Shown: positions 23,024 to 33,839 of the stretch, piece by piece
How the letters are laid out: each line of letters starts with the position of its first letter
How positions within the stretch are numbered: position 1 is the stretch's first letter
DNA from: Buddleja alternifolia
Taxonomy: Eukaryota; Streptophyta; Magnoliopsida; Lamiales; Scrophulariaceae
Assembly (NCBI GenBank): GCA_019426215.1
Contig: CM033399.1
Coordinates: forward strand, 19,087,009-19,151,008
Reading direction: 5' to 3'
DNA length: 64,000 bases
The notes under the pieces: generated by a model
Seen by the model: the letters and a program-made list of their open reading frames with translations, nothing else
What the model was told of the DNA's origin: nothing
Database searches by the model: none
Position numbers and translations under genes: made by a program

Positions 23024-23323
23024 TTAGTAGTCAATTCCTTCCTTTTGACTATACCCTTTCGCCACTAGCCTGGCTTTGTAGGTGTCTACTTTGCCATCAA
23101 CACCAATCTTTCTCTTGTAGATCCATTTACACCCGATTGGTTTTACCCCTTCAGGTTGGTCTACAAGTTTCCAGACTTGGTTTGCATGCATCGAATCGAT
23201 CTCAGTTTGCATAGCTTCACGCCATCTAGCAGCATCCACATCCACCATCGCTTGATCAAAAGTGGAGGGATCATCTCCATGATCCTCTTCTAACACAGAA
23301 TGGAGATCCAACTCCCTCTGCAT
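23024..23323 (-). pseudogene. Copia element C: reverse transcriptase, N-terminal part
   Basis: The frame reads HGDDPSTFDQAMVDVDAARW, REAMQTEIDSMHANQVWKLV, PIGCKWIYKRKIGVDGKVDT and YKARLVAKGYSQKEGIDY, then reaches a stop at the point where the family continues ETFSPVAM (TAG in place of a Tyr or similar codon at about 23021). Between 23021 and 22889 the conserved sequence goes on in changed frames (MIKSTNILLAIAAHLDYEIW-like), so a stop plus a frameshift have broken one RT domain into two. Confidence 0.88.
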
Positions 23324-23365
23324 TAGATATCTGTACCTCTCAGGCGGTTGAGATACTCTATTCGA

Positions 23366-24331
23366 TCATCGTGGTTGTGTTACAGAAGGTTTGGTTCTCA
23401 CTCCCTGTGTAGATGTATCTAGTGCGGTTTCATTTTGTTCTTCCAGAACAATCTTTCTACCCGCTCCTCCTTCTTGAATGAACTCATCTTCAAGAAAGTG
23501 GGCTTGTAAGGCTACAATGATCCTTTGATCATTGTGCAGGTAAAAGAGGTATCCCATAGAATCTTCAAGATATCCAACGAAACATCCCTTTAAGGACCTA
23601 GCCTCCAACTTGTCCACTTTAGTCTTCTTGACATAAGCCAGACATCCCCAAATCTTTATGTGATTAAGACTTAGCTTCCTATTTCTCCACATTTCATAGG
23701 GAGTCATAGGAATGGACTTGGATGGACATCTATTTAATATGTGTGCAGCTGTGAGCAGCGCGTGACCCCACAGTGAAATGGGTAAATCGATGTAGCTAAG
23801 CATGGAGTGAACCATGTCCAACAAGGTTCAATTCCTTCGCTCTGCTACTCCATTCAACTGTGGAGTCGCTGGAGGTGTGAGTTGCAATACAATACCATTC
23901 TCTCTGAGGTATAAGTCAAACTCGTCGCTCATATATTCTCCTCCTCGATTAGATCGAAGAGCTTTTATATGTTGACTTGTTTGATTTTCCACTAAAGCCT
24001 TGAACTCTTTGAACTTATCAATGGATTCAGACTTATGCTTCATCAGGTACACTAGACCATATCGAGAATGGTCGTCTGTGAAGGTGATAAAGTAAAGAAA
24101 ACCTCCTCTGGCCATTTCTCCAAATGGACCACAAACGTCAGTATGCACTAAACCTAAGATTTGTGAGGCCCTTTCAAAGCTCCCTGTGAAGAGCGATCTA
24201 GCCATCTTGCCTTTGAGACAAGATTCACAAGTAGGATAGGGATCCAATCCCAGTGGGCCAATTAGCCCATATTTTTCCATTTTTCGAATCTTTTGTTCGC
24301 CAGCATGGCCTAGTCGAAGGTGCCATATCAA
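23366..24331 (-). pseudogene. Copia element C: integrase, second catalytic Asp changed to Asn
   Basis: Frames 24331-23828 and 23824-23366 hold the pre-integrase region (MIWHLRLGHAGEQKIRKMEK, TCESCLKGKMARSLF) and the core: VHTDVCGPFGEMARGGFLYF, ALRSNRGGEYMSDEF and TPQLNGVAERRN. The first Asp and the Glu of the D,D35E triad are present, but the second position reads RSNRGG instead of RSDRGG. The stop between the two frames lies at the codon after ERRN (23827-23825). The downstream CPSKSIPMTPYEMWRNRK and GYLFYLHNDQRIIVA are standard for this lineage. Confidence 0.9.
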
Positions 24332-24334
24332 TTG

Positions 24335-24901
24335 TTAGTTTATTTCAAGCCTACTACATTTCCTTTGTATAGTATTCACTTCATACTCATTCTGGACACT
24401 AAGGTAATACAATCTATTTATCAAAGAAGCAAAGTCGACAAATTTATTACCATAATAAATGTTGCATCGTTCATCAATAAAACGAAAAGTGTAACCATTC
24501 TTAACTAAAATGGGAATAGAAATAATGTTTTTAAGCCCATTAGGCAGAACCAAAACATTATCCCGTAATAGTACATGTCCAGAATTTAAAAACAACGAGG
24601 TAGATCCTATTGCAGTAGCCGCAATGCTTTGCCCGCTACCTACTCTGATCTTCACCTCATCGTTGTCCAGCTTCCTTCCTCGCATCAGATCCTGATTCAT
24701 ACAACATATGTGAGCACTAGCTCCAGAGTCAAGAATCCAAGATGTAGAGAAGACGGTCATAGAATAATAAGTTTCATGAACATAAAGTTCCATACCTTGT
24801 GCGCCAGGCCCCATATTCGGACAGTTCCTTTTCCAGTGGCCCAGCTCACCGCAGTGTAGGCATCTGTCTGTCTTTTGTGGCCCCTTTCGCTTGCGAATCA
24901 C
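24335..24901 (-). pseudogene. Copia element C: zinc knuckle and aspartic protease
   Basis: The frame starts in the gag C-terminus with an intact zinc knuckle, CLHCGELGHWKRNC (C-x2-C-x4-H-x4-C), which binds the element's RNA. The protease follows, with active site SWILDSGASAHICCMNQDL and the trailing VLLRDNVLVLPNGLKNIISI. A stop separates it from the integrase frame. Within this 188-codon stretch the protein is intact. Confidence 0.9.
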
Positions 24902-24920
24902 AGGAGCTTTCCATTTTCCT

Positions 24921-25630
24921 TTATCGACACCACCCTGAGCTCCAAGCTCGCCAGCCTTCTTCTTGGTTTTTCTCTTCTTTTTCTTCGCCCGTCTGGGCCA
25001 GAAGTGATAACCAAGGCAGTCTCTTTCCCTTGGGCTTCAATTGAGATTGTGTAGTGATTAATTTATTCATTAGCCCAGCTAAGTTGCATTCAATCTCATT
25101 GCAATTGAAGTTCATGACGAATTGGGAAAAAGAATCAGAAAGGGACTGCAAGATAAGATCGGTCTGAAGTTGTGGGTTCATTGTAAATCGAGAGCTTCCA
25201 ATCTCTCAATCCTCGATATCATTTTCAGGACATGATCCCCAATCTTCTCCCCTTCTCTCATTTTGGCTCCAAAGAGCTCTTTAGATATTTCATATTTAGC
25301 AGTCCTACTGTGCTCACCATAGAGCTCGACCAAGTGCACCAAGATAGCCCTCGCTGTGGTCATCTTGTCGTGGGACCTCTGTAGCTCATTCGTCATAGAG
25401 CCAAGAATGTACCCACGCACTCGGACGTCGTCCTTTACCCATTTTTCATGAAATTAGACTTCTTCCTCATTGGCACGTCTTCTGGCAGGTGGAGCAGGGA
25501 TGTCAGCGTCCAACACGTATCCTAGAGACTCCATATTGAGAACTATTCTCAAATTCCTTAGCCAATCCACGTAGTTGGGTCCGGTAAGGATGTTCTTTTC
25601 GAGTAAAACGGAAAGTGGGTTGTTTGTCAT
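24921..25630 (-). pseudogene. Copia element C: gag, broken by a stop and a frameshift
   Basis: The minus-strand start is at 25630 (MTNNPLSVLLEKNILTGPNY). A stop occurs near 25455, then the frame continues as RVRGYILGSMTNELQRSHDK, LVELYGEHSRTAKYEISKEL and RIERLEALDLQ, where a second stop (25180) divides it from MNPQLQTDLILQSLSDSFSQ and FVMNFNCNEIECNLAGLMNK. This is the UBN2 gag domain of plant Copia elements, which forms the virus-like particle in the cytoplasm. Frame changes near 25000 join it to the zinc knuckle frame. Confidence 0.85.
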
Positions 25631-27566
25631 TTTGAAATTGAGAGAGATAAAACAAATAACTGCAGAAAATAAACCAGACTTTCTTAGAATATTGGACTAA
25701 ACTAAAACCAAGTTTAAAATCAAAGACTTCAACTTATAACTTGGCTCCCACTACATTTTTCGAAATTTCATACTCCCATTGTGAAAAGACGGAAGCGATC
25801 GTTGATGAAAACTTCGTGGTGGGGATTGAGTTCTTTAATTAATATAATGGATGGCAACCCTTTAATGATATTTGGCCCATTACTTAATTAAAGTGATGTC
25901 AAACATCAATCTATGAAATAGACGGTTCAATCATATTTATCCCATAATCCACAAAAACCGCAACCCTTTAACGATTTATTGGTAACGTGGACTATCTAAG
26001 TTCATTCCCACTAACTCCTCATAATCTAACATTTGAATTTCACCTTGCAACCCTTTAACGATATTTGGGGTGAAATATGCCTCGATTAAGGCATCTAATG
26101 CACTTAATAAAATTCTAAAACTAAATCTTGATACATGACCCCCACTTACTGGGAAGATGCCACATATGGATTTAATTCTTGATTTTATCAAGTTTAGTGG
26201 AGGGAAAGGATGCCTAGCACCCCTTACTAACTTAGTATTATTTTTGTTTGGGAGACTTCATGTTCAAAACATTTATTTCGTCTCACTTTGCACATTTACC
26301 AATTTATATAGCACATATTGATAACACACATGCTTCATACAACTAATGAACATGCATCGAAAGCAATAAAACAACACACATGTCTATGGGTTTTTATCTA
26401 GAGGGCCCAAGCCAATGGGCCATAATAAAATTGAAAAAGAAAAGCCTAGCTAATCTTCGTGGGCTCCAAGCTCCTCTTCTTTTGCATGATCTCCATCTTG
26501 AAAGGCTTATTCTATTTATATTTATTACAAGAGGTAAATAAAGAACCTATACATAAATCTAGAAATAAAATGGGCTCAAACCTGCCCTTACAACCCATCA
26601 AAAGAAATACATAATCAAAAGAAGCAACCTAAGCTCATAGACATATGTCACCATCACATAATACATGCTCGCGATAAATAAAGCACTTATGTTGGTGATT
26701 AATAAAAATTAATTAGTCCAACTTAATTAATTTCCACAATAAAATTCCAAATTTTATTGATTCATATGAAAATAATCCTATTTATGAGAATCCTTTATTT
26801 AAATAAATAACTTAATAAATAAAATTCTCCAAGAGTTTATTAATTAATTATTTCATTCAAATAAAGAACAATAAAAGCTATATTGGGCTTAATTTTATCA
26901 AAATTAAATTACCAACAATTGGCATATTCAAAATTAATTAATTGGGCCCAATAACTAATTTATTGAATTATCCACAATTTTAATCAAAACAATTTGGGCC
27001 CCTTTTTAATTAAATCCGGGTCATCATCCTTTTAACCCACCGAATAACTAAAATAGCCCAAACACCTATTCAATTAAAATTTGGACCTTAGGAAAATAAA
27101 CCCGACCCATTAGGGCCGATTCACGAAAACCCGGGCCCGAACAGGTCCGTGCGCTGGGCGTATTGCACGGTGTATGTCGGCGCCCAGGGCACGGTTTAAT
27201 CGTGCTTGGGCATCTGGCCAGCCCTCGGATCGGCGCCGTGAAATGGCACGGAGTGGGGCCCACCCAGTGTGGGCAGTGCGCATGCTGGTGCGCAACGCGA
27301 GGCCGGAAAGGCCTCCTATTGCGCGCACAGCGCGCGCTGCGCACGCATTTTTGCGTCGCGCTCGTCTGGGGTTTACTTCTACGATTCTCATAAAATTTAT
27401 ATTCCCAGATTCGAAACTCATAAAATAAACTTTCATGAAGAAACTGCAGCGCTATTCAGAATATTTTCATATTAAAAACACGTTCAAAGCAAGCCTCAAA
27501 AACGCGAAAAAAACAGTCAATCACATAAGCATTAAACACAGAATTCAGAGATGGCTCTGATACCAC
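25631..27566 (-). other. Leader and primer-binding site of element C
   Basis: Non-coding leader on the minus strand. At 27565-27553 it reads TGGTATCAGAGCC, a perfect complement to the 3' end of initiator tRNA-Met, one base from the LTR edge. A GC-rich block at about 27090-27370, with CGCGC-rich words (GCGCGCACAGCGCGCGCTGC), stands out from the surrounding AT-rich DNA; reading frames over it on both strands look compositional, not genic. Repeated CAACCCTTTAACGATAT-type words occur near 25855, 25965 and 26050. Confidence 0.8.
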
Positions 27567-28505
27567 TGTGGGAATTATTTGAATAAAGCACAGCGGAAAG
27601 TAAGTTCTAATTCCCAAAGCCCGAATCATCTCTAATCTTCGTGTTTAATTGTGTATAGAAAGATTACCGTTCTCGCGTATGTTGATTTCTGAACGTGATC
27701 CTTTTCTCTAACGCCGAATTTGCCAACGTCTCTAATTTGTCACGCCGGAATCAAAAATGAAAAACTTCTCCTTTCTTCCTTGTCAAAGACGGCTAGAGAG
27801 AGAGAGAGAGAGAGAGAGGTGGGAGACTTTTTTTTGGAGAGAAAGTTATGTAAGTTGCCTTGTGTTATTTTTCACCTTGTGATATACTTATATCATTATG
27901 AAACAATAACCCTAGCATGCAAGAGCCCTATTTGGGCGTCTATTGGCCGCCCTTAGTGGCTCGGAAGCCTTCGGGCTTTATCTTGCTTGCTAATTAATAA
28001 TCGGATATTTATTTATCAAATATAAATGATAATCCAATTAATTCAATTCCTAATTAATTTATAATTCAATTCTCCAAGAAATTAATTAACTCATTAATTT
28101 AATTAAAATAAATTTTCAATAATTAATTAATTAATTTCGGCATCCAATGCCGTGAATTTCTCTCAAGTCTGTTTCCCATGTTTTTCCTTTTGCACTCCTT
28201 TAAGTGCGACTCTTTAGGTTCGTCTCAAAAGGCAATGGGAGGAATCCAAAGGGGTGTGAGTGAAACCTAGCCAGTCTGTGGCTCAACCATAACCCAATGA
28301 GAACAAGATGAATAGGATCATTCCAAACCTTTACGTTTGTGAATACCGTACGTGTATAAACCCTTTTATTTTATATCCCAGTCAAGTAAAGAGTCAACGG
28401 TGTAATATCCAAACTCATATAACTTGCCCATATGCTTTAAGATCATAAAATAAGTCGAGGTGTATTTGATATGCTTTGGCCAAAGATTTCAAAATTTCAC
28501 CACAA
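27567..28505 (-). mobile_element. 5' LTR of Copia element C, interrupted near 28505
   Basis: The LTR edge next to the primer-binding site is at 27567 (TGTGGGAATTATTTG, where the other LTR copy has TGTTAGGAATT). It includes a GA microsatellite (27795-27818), a TAATTAATT-rich part (28070-28130) and, in reverse, the conserved core of this Copia group: GACTCTTTAGGTTCGTCTC near 28210 and CTTTGGCCAAAG near 28480. Similarity ends at about 28500, where the Helitron's RPA-like gene sequence begins. The first part of the LTR was not found on the far side of the Helitron. Confidence 0.8.
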
Positions 28506-28576
28506 ATGCAATGCATCAACATCGGCGTCTTTATCATAAAGCAGAGATTGATACCTTAGCCCTGAAGTTTCTATAG

Positions 28577-30335
28577 TCAATAACCTATGACAGGCCCAAT
28601 CATGAACTTAATACACATATGTGATATGTCTGACCTGGGAATTGCAACGTGCAGTTCTTGGCAACGAGAACACTCAAATTCCCACCCTACTTCAGCAGTC
28701 GTAGAGGATGGGCATTTGTCGCATGCAACGTAGAAGCATCGTTGCTCCATATCTGTAATTTTTGCATAGGCTTCAACCCGCGTTTTCCCCATCTTTTTAA
28801 CGACCACAAGAGATGGACCATATCAATAATTTAATTAGTAAGCCTCCGGACAGATTCATTTTTAACATAATAAATAAACTAATGCAAGTGTATGATATAC
28901 CTCTGTCGAATTCAGAAGTGAACTAATATCCATTAACTTAACGGAATTTGCAGAAGTTGATGCACCTGATCTTGAGAGATAACTTCGGTTGACAGCAATT
29001 TCGCGCAGAACGTCAACATTTTTTCGTTCCTACATCTCAGTCACAATCGATCAAACACGCATTCAACGTGCAAATAATGTAAATGCTAGTATGCTGACTT
29101 CAAATGAATGATTAAATAGTTTGTACATGAACTTGATGAACAATGACATTACCATGCAGTAAGCTTCGCAGCCTCAGGTATGGGGGGATTAATAATGGCA
29201 CCAGACGAAGCCGTTGACCCTAAAGAAATTCCTGAAGTGAAAATATATGCACAATATGAACAATACCAATATCATACACATATATAAAATAAACAGCAAC
29301 GGAGAATATGCACAATATGAACAACGCAAATATCATACACATATTAAAATAAACAGCAGAGGAGCTTTAATATATACCATAATAAGTGTTCACTATAACC
29401 TAGTGAATTTAACGACCGGCATATTATGGGAGTCTACTTTGAGCTTCGTCCCGAAGTCTTCAACCAAATTACTCCAAAGTGTCAGGGCGTATGGTTTTAA
29501 ACTGATAGACACGAATAGACCATTAAATCTATGATATTTCAATTCAAACTGTAGCATAATTCAAAAGAATGTACAGTTACGGACTCTGAATCGATGACAC
29601 CCAGGTCCTGAACAGTGATATCCCTCCCACGCGAAACAATAGTGCGTTGGGGCATTGTGTCAATAACAACCACGAGAACATCTACAAAAACACCAACTCA
29701 GTGGGCAATCAGTCAGCAATGAAAGTAATGGAAGGCATAGTGGTTAAACTGCACATACAGATAAATAATAAGCGAGTAAACAAATGCAAAATCCCCAAAA
29801 TACATTACCAATTAAAGATTTGCTCCCAACGAGAGATGGTAGTTCTGATAAACGAGTGAAGAGCGATGCATTTTCAGAACTCGCTGTAAAACCATCATCG
29901 ACCTTCAATATAGCGGTTTTAGAGTTTATAATCCACTGGTATGGATTATCAATGATCCTATATTTTCTTCAATAGGATTAACGCGCGCCCTAGATATAAT
30001 ATATGTGTTATGAACCAGCAACGTGTTGGCAAGAGTATTAATGTCACGCTGATACAAAGTGGCAACCACCTTTGAGCCCTGAATTGAAACACACGAATGG
30101 TTCAAATAACAAGCAAAGAGAAAAAGCGCACACGGTTCTATTTTATGATAACGGTTAAAAAATTACCTTTTCATCTGCTAATATAATTTTTGGTACTTGG
30201 TGGGACTTGTGGTACTTTGGCGGGGCTGCATTTTCTCCTCCACCCGGACTTTCACCTTCCACGTGGGGTTGAAGGCGTAACGTCAGCAATGAAGACCAAA
30301 TTGGACTGCATCTGAACATCATAGAAGAAAGTATA
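28577..30335 (-). pseudogene. RPA1-like single-stranded DNA-binding gene of the Helitron
   Basis: Several short exons on the minus strand together resemble replication protein A large subunit. An N-terminal OB fold is split over about 30335-30166 (ending VPKIILADEK before a GT donor) and 30082-29920 (GSKVVATLYQRDINTLANTL, NTYIISRARVNPI). A second OB fold shows at 29680-29580 (RTIVSRGRDITVQDLGVIDS) and 29490-29395 (TLWSNLVEDFG). Next comes 29030-28902 (RKNVDVLREIAVNRSYLSRS). A zinc ribbon lies at 28800-28639 (RCFYVACDKC ... WEFECSRCQ, two C-x2-C pairs). Plant Helitrons often carry such a gene, thought to help replication. At least one exon ends in an early stop (after HTSGL near 29924), so function is doubtful. 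Exon borders are by eye. Confidence 0.75.
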
Positions 30336-30452
30336 ACACAAGAAGGCATGAAACATTGTCTAAACTACATGAATACAGCACATACACAGACATCGCAGAA
30401 AATCCAAGCACGAAAAATAGAAGTTGCATTGAAAACAACCGTTCCAATCATA

Positions 30453-32492
30453 TTAACTAACACATAAACAACACGTTGACAACAAAAGGTATCGACTGAC
30501 ACACTTAACATCAACAAGACGATAGCTTAAATATCTCAGGGTAAACAATATTTTGGTACTATGAAGAGGTAAATGAGTATCATCGTGCGAGATTGGGCGT
30601 ATGAGAATTTTCACGTTAGAGGAGGTGCGGGCCCTTGAGATGGCCACGTATAATTGACCATGGGAAAAAACAGGTTCCTGCAAATAGATTCCGACATAGT
30701 CCAATGTTTGTCCTTGAGCCTTATTAATGGTCATTGCAAAGCACAGCCGCAGTGGAAATTGATGGCGTTTGAAAGGAATGGGACACTTTATCTTATCAGA
30801 AGCTTGCAGGGGAATTCTTGGAATGAATACGTGCCGACCTTTGTAGTCTCCTATAGCCACTTTAGCTGCAATCAAACGAGGGCCTAGATGGCAAACAATA
30901 AGGCGTGTGCCATTGCACAATCCCTCAGATGGGTCCAAATTTCTGAGTAACATCACTGGGCAATTTAGCTTTAGCACAAGATGGTGAGGAGGTAACCCAC
31001 TAACAGAAACTGAATTTAGGTAATCTCCATATTCACTCTGCTGCCCTGGATCATCAGTTTTATTGAAGCTCATATATTCGACAGGAAGTCCCGGGAATTT
31101 CTCTATAAGTTGTGCATTAATATCATCAACAATATCATTCTTCGGTGTCAATATGGCACGACTGACAACGAAAAATGGATCAGCGGTGTCAGAGTAAAAA
31201 GAAGGGAATACACAGTTGATTAATTGACTTAATGAGTCGGCAGGATTGACAAAAGGAATGCACAGATGTGATGGCAATTGTATTATATCATCGATGACAC
31301 AAGGATGGGTACCGTCACCGATACTGAGCAAGAGATCAATGAACATAGGATCATCACGGGCACGCATGTTGACATGTAGCCTAAGCTTTCGGATTGAAGG
31401 CCATAAAAATGAACTAACAAGACTGGCCCCAACCATATCATCGCGAGAACCTCCCACAATTATAGGGAGTGTCTGCCTAAAATCCCCGCCAAACAGAACA
31501 ACCTTACCACCGAAAAGTAAATCTGAATCGCAGACATCACGGAGTAATGTATCCAGCGCCTCGACAACATATTTGTTCGCCATTGTCGCCTCATCCCAAA
31601 CTATCAATTGGCCACCTTAATCAATCGCCCTAAACTGCTCTGCTTACTAAGCTTTGAATTAGCATTATCATCAAACTCGAGAGGGAATTTAAACCTCGAA
31701 TGAGCTGTGCGCCCGCCTGGTAACAAAGAGGCAGCTACACCAGATGTGGCAACTGATAAAGCTATGTGATCATGCGACCGCACATATGCAAGAATAGATC
31801 TATAGAGAAAAGTCTTCCCTGACCCTCCAGGGCCATCAACAAAGAATGCGCCCCCACATCACCATCTAAGGCAGAAATAATCAAGTCGAATGCTTCCCTT
31901 TGACAAGCATTTAGCATAGATGCTGAAATCAAGTCTTGCGGGGACACGATAATTGACTCTCCCTAGCTATTTCGGTGCAGAATTTCTGTTCTTCAGTTAG
32001 TCGAATGGACTGTTCAGACAAAGAGTAGTCATTTATACTTTTTCCCATTGATTGCAGGATACAATGTATGGATTGTAAAGCCTTTTGTTGAGCTACAGCA
32101 TCACTGACGTGTGGTTGTTTGCTGAAATCCTGAGAAAGTTGTAGATGGAATGAGTGCCAGAGATGAACTGGATCACCTGGAGCGCAGTAAACTAAAATAG
32201 TGGCAAAGAGGCGACGAAGACTGGGAGCCATCTGATGTAAAGAAGCCTCTTCTAAGCAGTCCGAAATATATGAGTCGTTCTCTAATAATCCCAGATGCAG
32301 TGCAGCCTCACGAAACGTAGGATATTCAAGACCGTTAACTGTTCGCAGGAATTGAGCCGAAGGTGGACACCGAATATTATTAAGTAAAATACGCTTGAAA
32401 AAACGTTCTCCTTCACAAGGATTGACTGTAACCAAGCGACCAACCACCTCTTTTTGGCACGTACAGACCAAGACCGCGCATAATTGTTCCAC
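30453..32492 (-). pseudogene. Helitron PIF1-family helicase, frameshifted
   Basis: The segment 32492-31929 reads VNPCEGERFFKRILLNNIRC, EYPTFREAALHLGLLEND, the linker before the helicase. Walker A, GPGGSGKT, is at 31834-31811 in one frame, followed by ATSGVAASLLPGGRTAHSRF. A single missing base near 31613 then shifts to the 31607-30453 frame, which has IVWDEATMANK (Walker B region), LFGGDFRQTLPII, and later INKAQGQTLDYVGIYL and LYVAISRARTSSNVKILI. A second shift near 31850 separates Walker A from its upstream linker. The helicase would unwind the donor strand during rolling-circle transposition. About 384 codons at the C-terminal end are uninterrupted. Confidence 0.9.
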
Positions 32493-32513
32493 ACATAATG
32501 CTCAGGAAATTCT

Positions 32514-33839
32514 CTATAACAGGTTGAGTTGCTGTGCTTTTCTATCAAGAGCATTTGTTCTAAAGAATTCAGTTAGCATTGTTCGCTGAGAGAGAGGATT
32601 AGTAATAATGTCAAGCAAGGGAGCCTGTCGACCAAACCTGATTACATGTTGATTTTCCAGATGGACCTGGAGAACAATAACAGGAGGATGCATGTCGCTA
32701 AGGGCAAATCCATATATTCTCCAGTGGGCTCCGGAGCTGCTACCCACCTGCCAGTTTGGAAATTACGAATTTCATCGTCTGCTTGTGCATCAGAATCCCC
32801 AACAATGTTATAAGCAACCCTATCATGTCCTTTGTATATATACTTGTACAAATACTTTACAAGCTTTATATCACAACATATCTCCACATTGATGTGGCAG
32901 TTGTACTTTGCCAGCAAGTACGGATTGTAGGGAACGACCCACCTATTATCAAGTCTAGATTTTCTGACAACCACAAAATCCCCATTCTCCCTCCTCCTGT
33001 ACATGGGGTAAGAGTTCGAACCAATATGCGTTGTGGCAATGAATTTTTTAGGGTAGTGGTTCTTGCAATTGCCATCGCGCATGCAAACATTCGTTGGGTT
33101 CAAATCCCCGCACGGCCCATGCAGCATGTGTTTTATAACGTAGGACCGAAGGAATGGATGTGAGGACGCACTGGGCAACTCTGCTGATATTATGCCATCG
33201 TATATATCTGCCGTCAAGATTTTGTGTGAAGGATTTAAAATCACAAGCCATGTACGTGGGGCAATCCACGCTTTGAAATTCTACTACATAGACATACGCA
33301 CCACGGACCCGAACACTTTCTTCCTAACAATATCATTCTTCATTTCATCCAACTTTGCCTTGAATACCCTTGCAAGAAGATCAGGTCGGTCTTCGGCACG
33401 TTCATGCTTCAAGAGCGAATCTGCATCTCTGGCCACGCTGGATTGCATGTCATTGTAAGGAAGATATCAGGCTTGCCAAATTTTTGGACCAAAGCCATAG
33501 CATTGACATAGCGCCGTCGCATATCCCGAGGACCCCCAATGAAAGAGGAAGGCAAGACAAAACGTCGACCAACTGCGTTAGGGTTATTCTGACCATCCAC
33601 TGACATACTATCTACGACGCTCTGGTAAGTATCTGTGCGCATATCAAGTTGTCGCTGCTCTGACCTGTAATAATCCAAGCGCTGAGTCTCCAATTTAATA
33701 TACATGTCAATTACAAACTGCTGGCATAATCTTCCAAAGTGAAGCAGATAAGATTTATCCCGAGGACGTAACTGAAACAAGTAACAATAATATTGGCGAA
33801 GTGACACATAAGATCCCCGCTCACTACCATCTTCTAAAC
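32514..33839 (-). pseudogene. Helitron Rep core with HUH and two-tyrosine motifs in different frames
   Basis: The exon begins after an acceptor (TTTTTTCAG) at about 33840: LEDGSERGSYVSLRQYYCYL, FVIDMYIKLETQRLDYYRSE, IFLTMTCNPAWPEMQ. Frameshifts follow near 33430 and 33290. The metal-binding HUH motif (GLPHVHG, codons at about 33263-33246) lies in one frame while the next long frame (33244-32642) carries GPCGDLNPTNVCMRDGNCKN, HYPKKFIATT and the two-tyrosine motif VKYLYKYIYKGHD (about 32860-32825). WRIYGFALSDMHPPVIVLQV follows in a further frame (32747-32514). Rep nicks and joins DNA through these tyrosines. All key motifs are still readable, but no single frame joins them. Confidence 0.88.

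Noticed and set aside
27066..27436. Overlapping GC-rich frames on both strands in element C's leader as genes
   Set aside because: Open frames on both strands at once are explained by the lack of AT-rich stop codons; the block is in an LTR-element leader.
28480..28520. Exact Helitron 3' terminus with CTRR
   Set aside because: No convincing GC-rich hairpin followed by CTRR could be found on the minus strand here, so I left the boundary approximate.
32990..33020. B-box-like GAGTTCGAACC as a second SINE
   Set aside because: It lies inside conserved Helitron Rep coding sequence and has no A box, tail or flanking duplication.
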